From Salibacteraceae bacterium (GTDB taxonomy: Bacteria; Bacteroidota; Bacteroidia; Flavobacteriales_G; Salibacteraceae), in contig JAGYJZ010000003.1 of the NCBI GenBank assembly GCA_018401875.1, forward strand, positions 124,001-188,000: a stretch of 64,000 nucleotides of DNA, read 5' to 3'. The translations under genes and the position numbers were made by a program. Of the stretch, positions 53,655-63,257 are shown piece after piece (positions within the stretch are counted from its first letter, which is position 1; every line of letters begins with the position of its first letter). The notes beneath the pieces are model-generated. The model searched no databases and was not told the DNA's origin. It saw nothing but the letters and a program-made list of their open reading frames with translations.

Positions 53655-54824
53655 ATGAGTACGATGAAAATGGAGATTGGAGTAATTGGCGCAGGTACGA
53701 TGGGAAGCGGCATCGCGCAAGTGGCTGCTCAAGCCGGGCACAAAGTATGGTTATTTGACACCAACCACGCTGCGCTCGAACGCGCTACAGAAAGCTTGAA
53801 GAAAATAATGGCCCGCTTGGTTGAAAAAGGCAAGAAAACCCCCGAAGAGGCTGATCATATCATCAGGTTGGTGCATACCACGTTGAATTACAGCTCTTTC
53901 AACGACTGCGGATTGATCATCGAGGCCATCGTAGAAAATCTGGAAGTAAAGAAAAAAGTGTTTGTGTGCCTCGAAGAAGAAGTCTCTGATGATTGCATAC
54001 TGGCGTCAAACACCAGTTCGCTTTCCATCGCATCGATCGCGGCTTCGTGCAAGAAGTCTGACCGCGTGGTGGGGATTCACTTTTTCAATCCTGCTCCGCT
54101 TATGCCGTTGGTTGAAATTGTGCCAGCAGTGCAAACCAGTGAATCAAAGCTGAAGGAAGCGAAAAAATTGATCGACAGCTGGGGGAAAATGACGGTTGTG
54201 GCGAAGGATACACCTGGATTTATCGTCAATCGTGTGGCACGGCCTTTCTATGGCGAGGCCATCCGTATTTACGAAGAAGGAATCGCTGATATGGCTACCA
54301 TCGATTGGGCAATGAAAGAGATTGGCGGATTCAAAATGGGGCCTTTTGAATTGATGGATTACATCGGAAATGACATCAACTACACCGTCACTGAAACCGT
54401 GTGGACTTCGTTTTATTACGACCCGCGCTACAAGCCTTCATTTACCCAAAAGCGTATGATGGAAGCGGGTTACCTCGGCAGGAAAACAGGCAAAGGATAT
54501 TACGATTATTCAGAAGGTGCTGCGGCTCCAATTCCAGAAACTAACCAAGTGGTAGGCGAAGCCATCGTTTGGCGCATATTAATCATGTTGATCAACGAAG
54601 CTGCGGATGCATTGCACTTAGGTGTGGCGTCAAAAGAAGACATCGATTTAGCTATGACCAAAGGAGTCAACTACCCAAAGGGTTTACTTCAATGGGCCGA
54701 TGAAAAAGGAATTCAGGAAGTGTTGGACGGGCTGGACAAGTTGTATTTGGCTTATCACGAAGAGCGCTATCGAGCCAGCGTTTTATTGCGTCAGTATGCC
54801 GCGTTTAAACGAACGTTTTACTAA
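53655..54824 (+). CDS. 3-hydroxyacyl-CoA dehydrogenase, PaaH-type
   Basis: The 389-residue NAD-dependent dehydrogenase would oxidise the 3-hydroxyadipyl-CoA intermediate of phenylacetate breakdown. The Rossmann motif is VIGAGTMGSGIAQVAAQAGH. LASNTSSLSI, VGIHFFNPAPLMPLVEI with the catalytic His, DTPGFIVNRVARP and FKMGPFELMDYIGND are all present, and a second C-terminal HCDH domain follows (MTKGVNYPKGLLQWAD). The ATG directly follows the preceding stop codon. It overlaps the convergent dacB by four bases (CTAA). The same enzyme family also serves in beta-oxidation, so the pathway assignment rests on context. Confidence 0.92.
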   Translation: MSTMKMEIGVIGAGTMGSGIAQVAAQAGHKVWLFDTNHAALERATESLKKIMARLVEKGKKTPEEADHIIRLVHTTLNYSSFNDCGLIIEAIVENLEVKKKVFVCLEEEVSDDCILASNTSSLSIASIAASCKKSDRVVGIHFFNPAPLMPLVEIVPAVQTSESKLKEAKKLIDSWGKMTVVAKDTPGFIVNRVARPFYGEAIRIYEEGIADMATIDWAMKEIGGFKMGPFELMDYIGNDINYTVTETVWTSFYYDPRYKPSFTQKRMMEAGYLGRKTGKGYYDYSEGAAAPIPETNQVVGEAIVWRILIMLINEAADALHLGVASKEDIDLAMTKGVNYPKGLLQWADEKGIQEVLDGLDKLYLAYHEERYRASVLLRQYAAFKRTFY

Positions 54825-56248
54825 TCTTCGATCACTGCTTCCATCAGGCGTTCTACTTTTTGCATGATTTCTGATTTTCGAGTTTCATCGCAGTCGTTCA
54901 TCATCAAACAGAAAGCCACTGTTTCACCGTATTTGTTTTCGACATAACCGGCATAATTTCTCACGCCTTTCATGGTGCCACTTTTGCCTTTGATATTACC
55001 TGCAGCCTTGCCTTCTTTGAAGTAATATTTCATTGTTCCTGACTGACCGCCAACAGCTAACGTTTGCATGAAGGCATCTTTCATTTCGCTTCTATACATC
55101 ATCGCCAGTGCATCAATCATCAGTTGAGGAGTCATTCTATTCATGGGCGAAACACCGCTGCCATCGATGAATCGGTTTCCTTGAAATCGAATTTTGTGGG
55201 TCGTTAGAAAATCTTCCAGGGCTTCAATTCCACCTTCCACCGATTTGTATTCTTCTGCGTGATCTGAAATCAAATTGAGCGCTTCGGCATACAGGTTAAC
55301 GCTTTGTTGGTTGGTTACCTTGATGATTTCAGCCAATGGTGGAGAAGAAATCGTGATGAAAGGCTTTGAAGAGGCGTATTCGATGTGCGTGTAATTGCGC
55401 TGTAGTTCTACTTCTTTCAAGTTGAGCAGTTTTTCGAGGTGTGTGGCATATGATTGAATCGGGTCAGGATCTGAAATTTTTACGGTGAAACGATCTTTGT
55501 GCGCTGGAATAGTGCCTTTGCCATAGATCACATTTCCTTTCGGGGCGCTGTAAAACCAAGCGTTGTCTTTGTTTTCTGTAGATGCTTTAATGTCAACATC
55601 TAACAGGTAAGGACTATCACCTGGCCAACCATTAGCCAGCATCACATCGGTTCCGGCTTGCCCGCTTCTGAGGTCCAAATTGATGGTGTTATCCGCCCAC
55701 ATAAAAGCAGTTGGTGTAGCACCAAAATAATTGCCCATGTCTTCCCAAACCCATCCGCTTGGCGTGGTGTGTTCAGTGTAAAGTGAAAGGTCAAAAACAA
55801 GTTTCCCCGTGATCGTTTTAATTCCGGCTTTGGTTGCTGCCTCTTTTATGGCTTGATCGTGGTTTTGATTGGGAAAATACCTTGAATTGAAAGTCGGGTC
55901 ACCTCCACCATAAATCACTAGATCACCGTGAAGTGTGCCTTCAATAATTTCACCGGTATAGGTAAATTCAGTTTTGAATACATAATCGCTTCCCAAGGTT
56001 GTAAGCGCATTGCTTGTGGTTAAAAGTTTCTGAATCGAAGCAGGAACCATTGCGCGGTAGCTGTTATGTTCGCTGATGATGCGCCCGTTGTCGAGGTTTA
56101 CCGCCACAAAACCGACTTGTCCGTGCTTTAGTCCTACATCTTGACGCAGTCGCTGCAGTTCTACTTCAGTTGTTGAGAGCGATCGATCTTGAGCCAATGC
56201 GGTTAAACTGAGCAGTGCTAGGAATAAAATGGAAAGTTGTTTCATCAT
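54821..56248 (-). CDS. dacB: D-alanyl-D-alanine carboxypeptidase/endopeptidase, PBP4 type
   Basis: The 475-residue periplasmic peptidoglycan hydrolase belongs to the S13 family. Signal peptide: QLSILFLALLSLTALAQ. Active-site motifs: SIQK (Ser71, Lys74), SVN in NQQSVNLYAEAL, and KSGT (Lys422) in IKGKSGTMKG. WAD-type features of the inserted domains lie between. Length agrees with Gram-negative PBP4. It is monocistronic and convergent with paaH; the PaaI thioesterase gene starts 55 bases away in the opposite direction. Confidence 0.94.
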   Translation of the reverse strand: MMKQLSILFLALLSLTALAQDRSLSTTEVELQRLRQDVGLKHGQVGFVAVNLDNGRIISEHNSYRAMVPASIQKLLTTSNALTTLGSDYVFKTEFTYTGEIIEGTLHGDLVIYGGGDPTFNSRYFPNQNHDQAIKEAATKAGIKTITGKLVFDLSLYTEHTTPSGWVWEDMGNYFGATPTAFMWADNTINLDLRSGQAGTDVMLANGWPGDSPYLLDVDIKASTENKDNAWFYSAPKGNVIYGKGTIPAHKDRFTVKISDPDPIQSYATHLEKLLNLKEVELQRNYTHIEYASSKPFITISSPPLAEIIKVTNQQSVNLYAEALNLISDHAEEYKSVEGGIEALEDFLTTHKIRFQGNRFIDGSGVSPMNRMTPQLMIDALAMMYRSEMKDAFMQTLAVGGQSGTMKYYFKEGKAAGNIKGKSGTMKGVRNYAGYVENKYGETVAFCLMMNDCDETRKSEIMQKVERLMEAVIED

Positions 56249-56303
56249 CTTCGGATATTGAAATTAGATTGTGCGAATATTGTAAGCATTAATCCAACGA
56301 TTC

Positions 56304-56726
56304 ATGAAAGACGAAAGTATTGCGAAAAAAGTAGTCGATAAAATGTTCAACAACGATCCTTTCAGTCAGTGGCTCGGAATTGAGCGGCTGGAAGACGGTG
56401 CTGGGCGTTCAGTTCTGCAAATGACGATCAGAAAAGATATGCTCAACGGCTTTGCCATAGCGCATGGTGGAATTACCTATTCGTTGGCTGATTCGGCTTT
56501 GGCATTTGCCAGCAACGGTCATGGCCGAATGGCCGTAAGCGTTGAAACCAGCATTTCACATACCGAATCGCTAAAAGAAGGAGATGTAATTACTGCGGTG
56601 GCAGAAGAGAAAAGCCTTTCCAATAAGATTGGTGTGTATCATATCACCATTACAAATCAAGAAAATAAGACAGTGGCACTTTTCAAAGGCACTGTTTATC
56701 GTACGGGGAAGGAGTGGGAGATTTAG
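56304..56726 (+). CDS. paaI: PaaI-type hotdog thioesterase
   Basis: The 140-residue hotdog-fold acyl-CoA thioesterase is expected to relieve CoA trapping by removing CoA from stalled ring-derived intermediates of phenylacetate degradation. The active-site helix reads AIAHGGITYSLADSALAFASN, divided here as HGGITYSLAD with the conserved Gly-Gly and Asp. Later conserved parts are VETSISHTESLKEGD and VALFKGTVYRTG. It is transcribed away from dacB and separated by it from the rest of the paa genes. Confidence 0.9.
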   Translation: MKDESIAKKVVDKMFNNDPFSQWLGIERLEDGAGRSVLQMTIRKDMLNGFAIAHGGITYSLADSALAFASNGHGRMAVSVETSISHTESLKEGDVITAVAEEKSLSNKIGVYHITITNQENKTVALFKGTVYRTGKEWEI

Positions 56727-56761
56727 AGGAGTTGATTGATTATTCATGATTCATCATTGAT

Positions 56762-56812
56762 AATTGGAATACCAGAAGCTTTCAGTTGTCAGATATCAGT
56801 TGTCAGCTAACC
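56762..56812 (+). repeat. Dispersed intergenic repeat, copy 1
   Basis: This 51-base segment matches 60937-60988 in the same orientation with few differences. It contains an internal direct repeat, CAGTTGTCAG, twice around ATAT. Confidence 0.7.
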
Positions 56813-56910
56813 TTGAACTGAGGACGCTAAAAGCGGACGAAAGAACCACGAACCACGAACTCAAACCCCGCTCGGCTTCGGCTCCGCTCAGTCTTCGCTA
56901 GCAATTGGAG

Positions 56911-56977
56911 AAACCATGAACCCCGAACCAACCAACCATGAACCAACCATGAACCATGAACCAACCAACCATGAACC
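56911..56977. repeat. Short tandem repeat of ACCATGAACCA type
   Basis: An irregular tandem array of CCAACCATGAA and CCATGAA units just downstream of the big adhesin gene. It has no spacers and no coding potential. Confidence 0.75.
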
Positions 56978-56998
56978 TGCAAACCCGACCCTCAGCCG

Positions 56999-59011
56999 TC
57001 ACCTCAGCAAAATCACACTGCCATTCACCTCTGTACCTTTCGGAAACTCTTCAGAGGTGATGACCATTTGGTAGACATAGGTTCCGTTGGGAGCAGGAAC
57101 GCCTGCTGAGCTGCCGTCCCAACCCAAATCGTTTTCAGTAAAGGAGAAGATGGGTTTTCCCCAACGATCGAAGATTTTGACTTCATAAGAATAAATCCCT
57201 TCGCCTTCGGGCTTCCAATAGTCGTTGATGCGGTTGCTGCCCGGAGTAAAGGCGTTGGGAACATACCAATCAGCACCACAAGTCTTTACCCACACCGAAG
57301 CGCTGTCTGTGCAATCAAATTGGTTGGTGATGGTGACAGCATAATGCCCTGTTTCATAGGCATCGATGCGGTCAGCGACTTCGCCCGTTGACCACACAAA
57401 TTCGCGCAGCCACTCGTATTCATCTTCTTGAATGGGCACGATGGGTTCTAGCGTGATGGCATCGCCACATAATTTTTGAACGGGTTCAATGCTGATGTTT
57501 GGTCTGAGTTTTTCCACCGATCGCAGCACTTGATTTACGTTACCGCAGTGGTTCACGAAGGTGATGTTCCAATCGCGTGCAGAGTTGATCTCGCGCGAAA
57601 CAGATCTGCTGCCGTCTTCCCACTCCAAATAGTCGATGTCGTCTTTTTCAATGACGATGACGGTCGACTCTCCTTCGCAAAAGAAGAGCCGTTCAAAGGG
57701 ATAATTTTTAGGCAATGAATCTACCTGCACGTTGATTTGATCTGAAAAGCTACCGCAAGTATTGCTGGCGATTAACTCAAAAAGTGTGTTCTCAAATAAT
57801 GGAGCTAGGTCACCACCCGCGATGAAGGTGATGCTCGATGCATTCAACGTTGAATCAATGCTTTGAGCTGAATTTTGCCACACAAAATCAGTTCGGCCAT
57901 TGTCCAGCGATGGACTCGATTGCAAGGTGACCGTATCTCCAAAACAAACGACTCGGTCTGCACCTAAATCGGGCGTGAGCGCTTCGTCTACAAACACATT
58001 GACCCAATCTGAAAACGTGCCGAAGGCATTGCTGGCAGATAAGGTGTATTCTGTCACCTGCGGAGCGGGAAGCTCAGCTGAACCTGCCACAAGGCTGATG
58101 CTCTGATCGGTGTTGGATGAGTCGAGCAAGGTGGGTGTACTTTGCCATAAATAACCTACACGGTTGGCTGAAATGGCTGGTGTTGGCTGCAATACCAAGG
58201 CTTCACCTTCGCACAACGTAGTATCGTTTCCAAGATCAACATCAATGGGATAATCAGCCGCGATGATGATGTTGTCGGTATCTGCCTTGCAGGCATTGTA
58301 AACGGTAACGATGTAATGGTTTGAGTCTCCGCTCAAATACGAAGCATCGATGGTGATGGCGCCCGTAACATCTCCCGTGTTCCACACATAGGCGCCAAAC
58401 GGAGTGCTGGCATCGAGCACCATCGAATCGGAGATGCACAGCACGGTGTCGTTGCCCAATAGCGTTTGCGGGTCGCTGACAAAGGCCACCAAAAAGTCGG
58501 TGCTGTCTTGTCCGCAGATGTTCCACTCTTGCACCCAATAGGTGTTTTGCAGGGTGATGGTGTCAAACGCACCTGCATTGCCATCGTACCAAACAAAGGT
58601 GCTGAGCGAATCGGTGGTGAGGTCAATAAAATACGACTCGCCATTGCACAGCACACTGTCGAGTTCGGGGATGACAGGAATATCTGTAAAGCGCACCACC
58701 ATGGTGTCGGTGGCAGGAGTGATGTTGCACACATTCAGTGCTTCCACCCAAATGGTGTCGGCTGCCGTGGCGTAAAACACGGCATTGGTTGAGCCATCTT
58801 GCCAGAGGTAGGTGCCTTGTTCTACGGTGGCATCCAGCACTAAGGTATCGCCCACGCACAGCAAAGTATCGTCTAAATTGAAATTGACCAAAGCTTGGAT
58901 GATGCTATCCACCACAATGGTGTCGCGTGCTAAGCCACACACATTGCTCAACTCGAGCCAATAGGTATCGGGTTGTAGAATCTGGATGCCTTCGGTAGTG
59001 TCGCCAGTGCT
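56999..59011 (-). pseudogene. 3' part of interrupted type-B T9SS/gliding-type adhesin
   Basis: This 671-codon open stretch continues exactly in frame from the gene that stops at 59012. It has no ATG near its 5' end. It contains about six PKD/Ig-like repeats of about 95 residues, each with DTxLCxGD-type starts (LDDTLLCVGDTLVLDATV, LGNDTVLCISDSMVLDAS, LGNDTTLCEGEALVLQP and LGADRVVCFGDTVTL). The C-terminal 90 residues are the CHU_C/gliding-motility-associated type B sorting domain (VPNAFTPGSNRINDYWKP, VKIFDRWGKPIFSF and PNGTYVYQMVI). Apart from the stop, no decay is visible, so the mutation looks recent, or is a sequencing error or read-through site. Confidence 0.88.
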
Positions 59012-60517
59012 TTAGGCATAGCTGTAAAACCAATCGTTGGCAAAGGCGATGGTATCGCCTTCGCACAGCACGGTGTCTGCACCTAGGTATGGATTTGGAC
59101 TGAGAATAACCGTTACTGAATCATAAAAGGTATCGCTGCGGCAATGGCTAAACGCGATGGCCATGATGGGATAAGTGCCGGCCGAATCAATAACCACCGA
59201 TGCCACGCTGTCGCTCACAAAAAACTGGTAGGGCGTGGTGGCGTCTCCGATCTGCCAATGCACGCTGTCCATATACACCGTTCTGTCAAAAGAAAGCTGC
59301 ACAGTATCTCCCGTGCAAGGAGGATCAGACACCACAATCTTGCGTTTGGTGTACAAATCATAGATGATGTTGGGCAGGCCATTGTAGGTAAGTTGGGCAG
59401 TGGCAATGCTGTCGTGCACAAAGTGGCAAGCAGCGCCTAACGAGTCGGGGTTGGCGATTACTCCGAGGTTAAAATAATTAGCAGATCCTGGTGCAACTGC
59501 TCGTGAAAGATAAATGGCACTGTCCATCCCAATCTGTAAATCGACCAGCTGAAAAGAAAAAAATGGATTGGCGGTGGCGGTATCAAAAATCACCTGACCG
59601 GAGCTGGCGATGGTGGCGGGCACACCCGAGCTAAGGTCAAACTGCCACAATGAACTCACTGAGGTGATGTACACTTTAGACGAGTTGGGCGAGAAGCACG
59701 CATAGGTATTTAGATGCTGATCAGGAAAGCCCGTATCGTCCAAATCGCATACAAAACTGACCGCGCCCGTGGCGTTGTCAAAATTGTACAAGCGCTGCGG
59801 AGTGACTGGTGGAATTGTAAGCAATTGACAACTCAATACCAATTTTGAAGCGTCAGGTGAAAACCGAAGGCCTGCAAGACCAGCAGTATTATTAAAGGTG
59901 GGTAGGGCAGTCCCTGCCGAGCTGATGACGGGGGTGGCAGCGATGCCCGTGTCGGATATCAACCACGATTTAAAAGTATTGCCATCGGCCAGGTCAATGC
60001 CCGTCAGCCAAAAATCTTTGCCGTTGGCGTGCCTGGTGGCATCGATGCATTTAAATGTATTGGTGTCTAAGCTGTCTACACTAACAATATCCCCCAAGCC
60101 ACCGTTCAAGGTCATGTCAACGGTGGAATACGAAATTCCATCTGGATCACCTAATCCGGAAAACCTCGCCATGAACACGTAATAAATATCTTCATTACAA
60201 GGTTTAGGGACTATTGTTACAGATTCAATCCCAAAAGCTGATACATTAATTGGGCCATAGGGCATGCTGTTTCCGTTGCGATCATAAATGTATTGGGTCG
60301 TTGCTCCAAATTGAATGTTTCCGTAGCGATCGCTGATCGAAGAACAATCGGGTACTGCACTGAGGGTCGGATTCATGTTGCCAGGGCCCGCGCCATACAC
60401 AGGTGCTCCACCAGCGCTGAAGTCCAATTGATTGTTGGCGTGCCACCACCACTTGGAGTATTCGAGTTGGGCGAAGGAGGTGCTGCTCATGAATATTAAT
60501 ATGAGCAGTGCCAGCAT
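59012..60517 (-). CDS. 5' part of interrupted type-B T9SS adhesin, stops prematurely
   Basis: I start at the ATG at 60517 (501 residues) because it gives a signal peptide (LALLILIFMSSTSFAQ); the longer frame adds 49 residues that overlap a terminator region. Residues about 15-370 look like a beta-propeller (LRFSPDASKLVLSCQLL, YACFSPNSSKVYITSVSSLWQFDLS and DLQIGMDSAIYLS), as in large gliding-type surface proteins. A first Ig-like repeat begins near residue 400. The frame then meets TAA in the middle of the next repeat (LGADTVLCEGDTIAFANDW). As it stands the product would lack its sorting domain and not be secreted. Confidence 0.85.
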   Translation of the reverse strand: MLALLILIFMSSTSFAQLEYSKWWWHANNQLDFSAGGAPVYGAGPGNMNPTLSAVPDCSSISDRYGNIQFGATTQYIYDRNGNSMPYGPINVSAFGIESVTIVPKPCNEDIYYVFMARFSGLGDPDGISYSTVDMTLNGGLGDIVSVDSLDTNTFKCIDATRHANGKDFWLTGIDLADGNTFKSWLISDTGIAATPVISSAGTALPTFNNTAGLAGLRFSPDASKLVLSCQLLTIPPVTPQRLYNFDNATGAVSFVCDLDDTGFPDQHLNTYACFSPNSSKVYITSVSSLWQFDLSSGVPATIASSGQVIFDTATANPFFSFQLVDLQIGMDSAIYLSRAVAPGSANYFNLGVIANPDSLGAACHFVHDSIATAQLTYNGLPNIIYDLYTKRKIVVSDPPCTGDTVQLSFDRTVYMDSVHWQIGDATTPYQFFVSDSVASVVIDSAGTYPIMAIAFSHCRSDTFYDSVTVILSPNPYLGADTVLCEGDTIAFANDWFYSYA

Positions 60518-60568
60518 TTTTCTTAAACCATAAATTGGTTTATAACTGGCTAATGATCTCCACTGCAA

Positions 60569-60610
60569 GAAAAAAGCACGCAAAGGAGTGGGTGTACTCC
60601 TTCGCGTGCT
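60569..60610 (-). terminator. Terminator after the orphan sorting-domain gene
   Basis: A 15-bp stem with one mismatch (60575-60589 with 60596-60610) and 6-base loop is followed on the minus strand by TTTTTT. It lies 27 bases past the stop at 60637, so the fragment still has its old terminator. Confidence 0.85.
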
Positions 60611-60636
60611 TGAACGCTCGTTTTCAAGTAAGTAAT

Positions 60637-60879
60637 CTATTGTTTGATCAGTGTAGCTTGCCATGCATTTTGTTCATTCCTTACGTGAACGAAGTAAAGG
60701 CCGCTGGGTTGTGTTTGAAGGTCTATCGTCTCCTTGTGGGCCTCACTCGCTTGCACGTTGTGTAAATATACAACTCGGCCGCTTACATCGGTAATCGTGA
60801 TGTTTAAATTGGCGGGTTTCGATAAATGAGATTCCAAGGTGAACAAGCCGTTGTTGGGGTTCGGATAGAGGTTGATGAA
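60637..60879 (-). pseudogene. Orphan T9SS type A sorting-domain remnant
   Basis: The open frame encodes a complete sorting domain, LYPNPNNGLFTLE followed by ITITDVSGRVVYLHN and QPSGLYFVHVRNEQ, of about 80 residues. It is preceded directly by TAA (60880-60882) with another stop 15 bases further, and lacks a start codon, signal peptide and cargo. It is the 3' end of a lost T9SS gene, still followed by its terminator. Confidence 0.85.
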
Positions 60880-61630
60880 TTATTCAAATTCATTTTAGAA
60901 AACGGTGCTTTTGGTTGAGGGCTGAAGGAGATTTATAATTGGGAATACGATAAGCTTTCAGCTGTCAGATATCAGTTGTCAGCCAACCATAAACGCTGAA
61001 CTTCCACACCGCTATTGCTGTGAAGTCTTCACACCAAGATTCAGCATTGCGTTAAGCATCAAGTGACAGACAAAAAGCAACTGAACCTGCTAACTACGAA
61101 GTAGGAAAGGCCTTGAATTCGAGAGGTTTAGTACTCTTTTTCAGAAAGGTCATACTGAGGGCGACCGCAGGGAGCGTCTCGAAGTGGACCTTGCTGAAAA
61201 TAGTAGTATCGATACGGTTTAACTGTAAAAGATCAATAAAGAGGCAATTCTCCTTCGTTTCTTTTGTGCCCAAAAGAAAGAAGCAAAGAAAAGGCTTGAA
61301 GACTTCAAGGCAATTGTGGTCAGGAAGGCTAGATTGAAAAAGGAAAATTATTTTATGACCACACCGCGGATGAGGCTTTTAGGTGCCATTAAGCCCCGGC
61401 CTGTGAAGGTGAGCAAATGCTGTGGATCCTTGTAGGCTTCTTGCCAATCTCTCTTGCCCCAAAGCCTCACCGCTTTTACTGTGAGGTCTTCACCCAAGAT
61501 TCAGACAATGAGCACCTCACACACTAGCTACCAAGGCCTTGAACTTAATTTTCCAAGCATTCAATGTTCACTGTTTTCTGAATCATCCAGATTACGGCAT
61601 CTATAAAAGTTCTGGCGGGTTTGCGCAGTT
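60880..61630. other. Repeat-rich intergenic region
   Basis: About 750 bases with no supported gene. It includes the dispersed repeat copy at 60937-60988, and a diverged duplication in which 61010-61050 (GTGAAGTCTTCACACCAAGA) resembles 61469-61510. The open frame at 61113-61337 has basic low-complexity composition and no homology I recognise. The region looks like decayed intergenic or mobile DNA. Confidence 0.6.
60937..60988 (+). repeat. Dispersed intergenic repeat, copy 2
   Basis: Near match, in direct orientation, to 56762-56812. The two copies bracket the interrupted adhesin gene and the orphan sorting domain. Confidence 0.7.
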
Positions 61631-63106
61631 TTACAACCCGAAACCGTAATAAGCGCGTTTTCCATTCGGGTAAATGCCCTCGATGAGCACTCCACCTTTT
61701 TTTGACTCCAACACTTCGATCAAGTGATTCTTATCCTTAATGACGGTTTGATCCACCTTTGTAATGATAAATCCTTGCGCCATTCCAGCGCTGCGTAATT
61801 TCCCTGAACCTAATTCTTTGATTTGAACCCCGCTGCTAATGTCGAGCAGCTCTTTTGTTTCATCATCCACATTTTCCATCAGGGCATTTAGTTTTTCGTG
61901 GATTTCCACTTCTTTTCGCGGAGTTACCTCGGCCTCACCAAACTGGTTTCTGAGTGTCAGTGGGATGTTGATGGCATTTCCCCCTCGAATTACTGAAACC
62001 AATATTTCGTCACCAGGTCTGAACGTGCTCAATTGCTCTTGCATCTCGGTAACATTCTTCACTTTACGCTCAGCAATGTGCGTAATGACATCTCCTTTTT
62101 TAATACCCGCTTCTTTTGCAGCTCCAAGATCAATGGTAGAAGCAACATATACACCATCGCTTACGCCTAGTTTTTCAAGGTTCGAAAGCTCTTGGGTTAC
62201 ATTCTGAATTTGAACACCGAGGTAGCCGCGTTGCACTGCTCCATATTCTAATAAGTCTTCAACCACCTTTGATACAATATTCACTGGGATGGCAAATGAA
62301 TACCCAGTATATGATCCTGTGTTTGATTTTATCGCTGCGTTAATTCCAATGAGTTCACCGCGAGAATTTACCAACGCACCACCGCTGTTACCTGGATTCA
62401 CCGCTGCATCGGTTTGAATGAACGATTCCACAGCGCTAGCTCCATTCGGACCATTTGCCAATATATTAATGTCTCTTCCTTTGGCGCTGACTATTCCTGC
62501 CGTTACAGTAGATTCCAGATTAAACGGATTTCCTACAGCCAGCACCCATTCTCCAACGCGCACGTTGTCTGAATTTCCGAGTTCAATACGCGGTAAATCT
62601 GCGGCTTCTACTTTTACTAGAGCTAAATCACTACTCGGATCTTGGCCAATCACCTCTGCATCAAGGGTTCTATTGTCGTTGGTGGTTACTTGCACCTTTG
62701 TGGCTCCATCAATCACGTGGTTGTTCGTAACGATGTATCCATCGTCAGACATGATGACGCCTGAACCAGCACCAGCTCCGAAGCGAGGCTGCTTTTGGTA
62801 GATTCCATCACCAAAAAAGAAGTGGCGAATCGGATCGAATGAATAATAACCGCCATCCAGCTCGTAGGTTGTCTTTACATGAACTACAGCATTTACGGTT
62901 CGTTCAGCCGCATCTGCAAAATCTACACTCTCGAGTGGAACTCCATATGAAACTTGATGAGTGGTGTTTGATTGCGAATTTTGAGCCCTCAACGCTTCAA
63001 TTTTTTGAATGCGATCGAGCTGATCATTTTGAAAATATGTGATGGATGCTAAAGATAGTAGTCCACCTAAAAATGCTGCTAGAAAGTAACCAACTATTCT
63101 TTTCAT
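61631..63106 (-). CDS. Do-type periplasmic serine protease (HtrA/DegP family)
   Basis: I start at the ATG at 63106 (491 residues), giving the N-terminal membrane or signal segment IVGYFLAAFLGGLLSLASI. The trypsin-like triad is His130 (VTNNHVIDGA), Asp160 (DPSSDLALVKV) and Ser241 (NPGNSGGALVN). Two PDZ domains follow (RGYLGVQIQNVT and a second near SAGMAQGFIITKVDQTV). It degrades or refolds misfolded envelope proteins. The helix may be a cleaved signal or an anchor. It is divergent from dapF with 151 bases between the starts. Confidence 0.95.
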   Translation of the reverse strand: MKRIVGYFLAAFLGGLLSLASITYFQNDQLDRIQKIEALRAQNSQSNTTHQVSYGVPLESVDFADAAERTVNAVVHVKTTYELDGGYYSFDPIRHFFFGDGIYQKQPRFGAGAGSGVIMSDDGYIVTNNHVIDGATKVQVTTNDNRTLDAEVIGQDPSSDLALVKVEAADLPRIELGNSDNVRVGEWVLAVGNPFNLESTVTAGIVSAKGRDINILANGPNGASAVESFIQTDAAVNPGNSGGALVNSRGELIGINAAIKSNTGSYTGYSFAIPVNIVSKVVEDLLEYGAVQRGYLGVQIQNVTQELSNLEKLGVSDGVYVASTIDLGAAKEAGIKKGDVITHIAERKVKNVTEMQEQLSTFRPGDEILVSVIRGGNAINIPLTLRNQFGEAEVTPRKEVEIHEKLNALMENVDDETKELLDISSGVQIKELGSGKLRSAGMAQGFIITKVDQTVIKDKNHLIEVLESKKGGVLIEGIYPNGKRAYYGFGL

Positions 63107-63257
63107 GTCTTTTGTTGTTTTGTGAATTATCATGTCAAAATAACTAGAGAATGGCATCTGAGGTTGTGATGCCGCTGTTAATTAATGTTAGTCATTTCAG
63201 ACATCTTTTTGCTGAGATATACGCAAGTTTGCAAGCTATTGTGAATATTGCATACCA

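Noticed and set aside
56911..56977. Short tandem repeat as regulatory or CRISPR-like element
   Set aside because: Simple irregular units without spacers; most likely slippage-generated.
58254..58859. Several open frames on both strands within the adhesin repeats
   Set aside because: They are shadows produced by the repeated G+C-rich PKD-like coding units.
61113..61337. Basic 74-codon open frame
   Set aside because: It lies in repeat-rich DNA, has low-complexity Lys/Arg composition and no start context.
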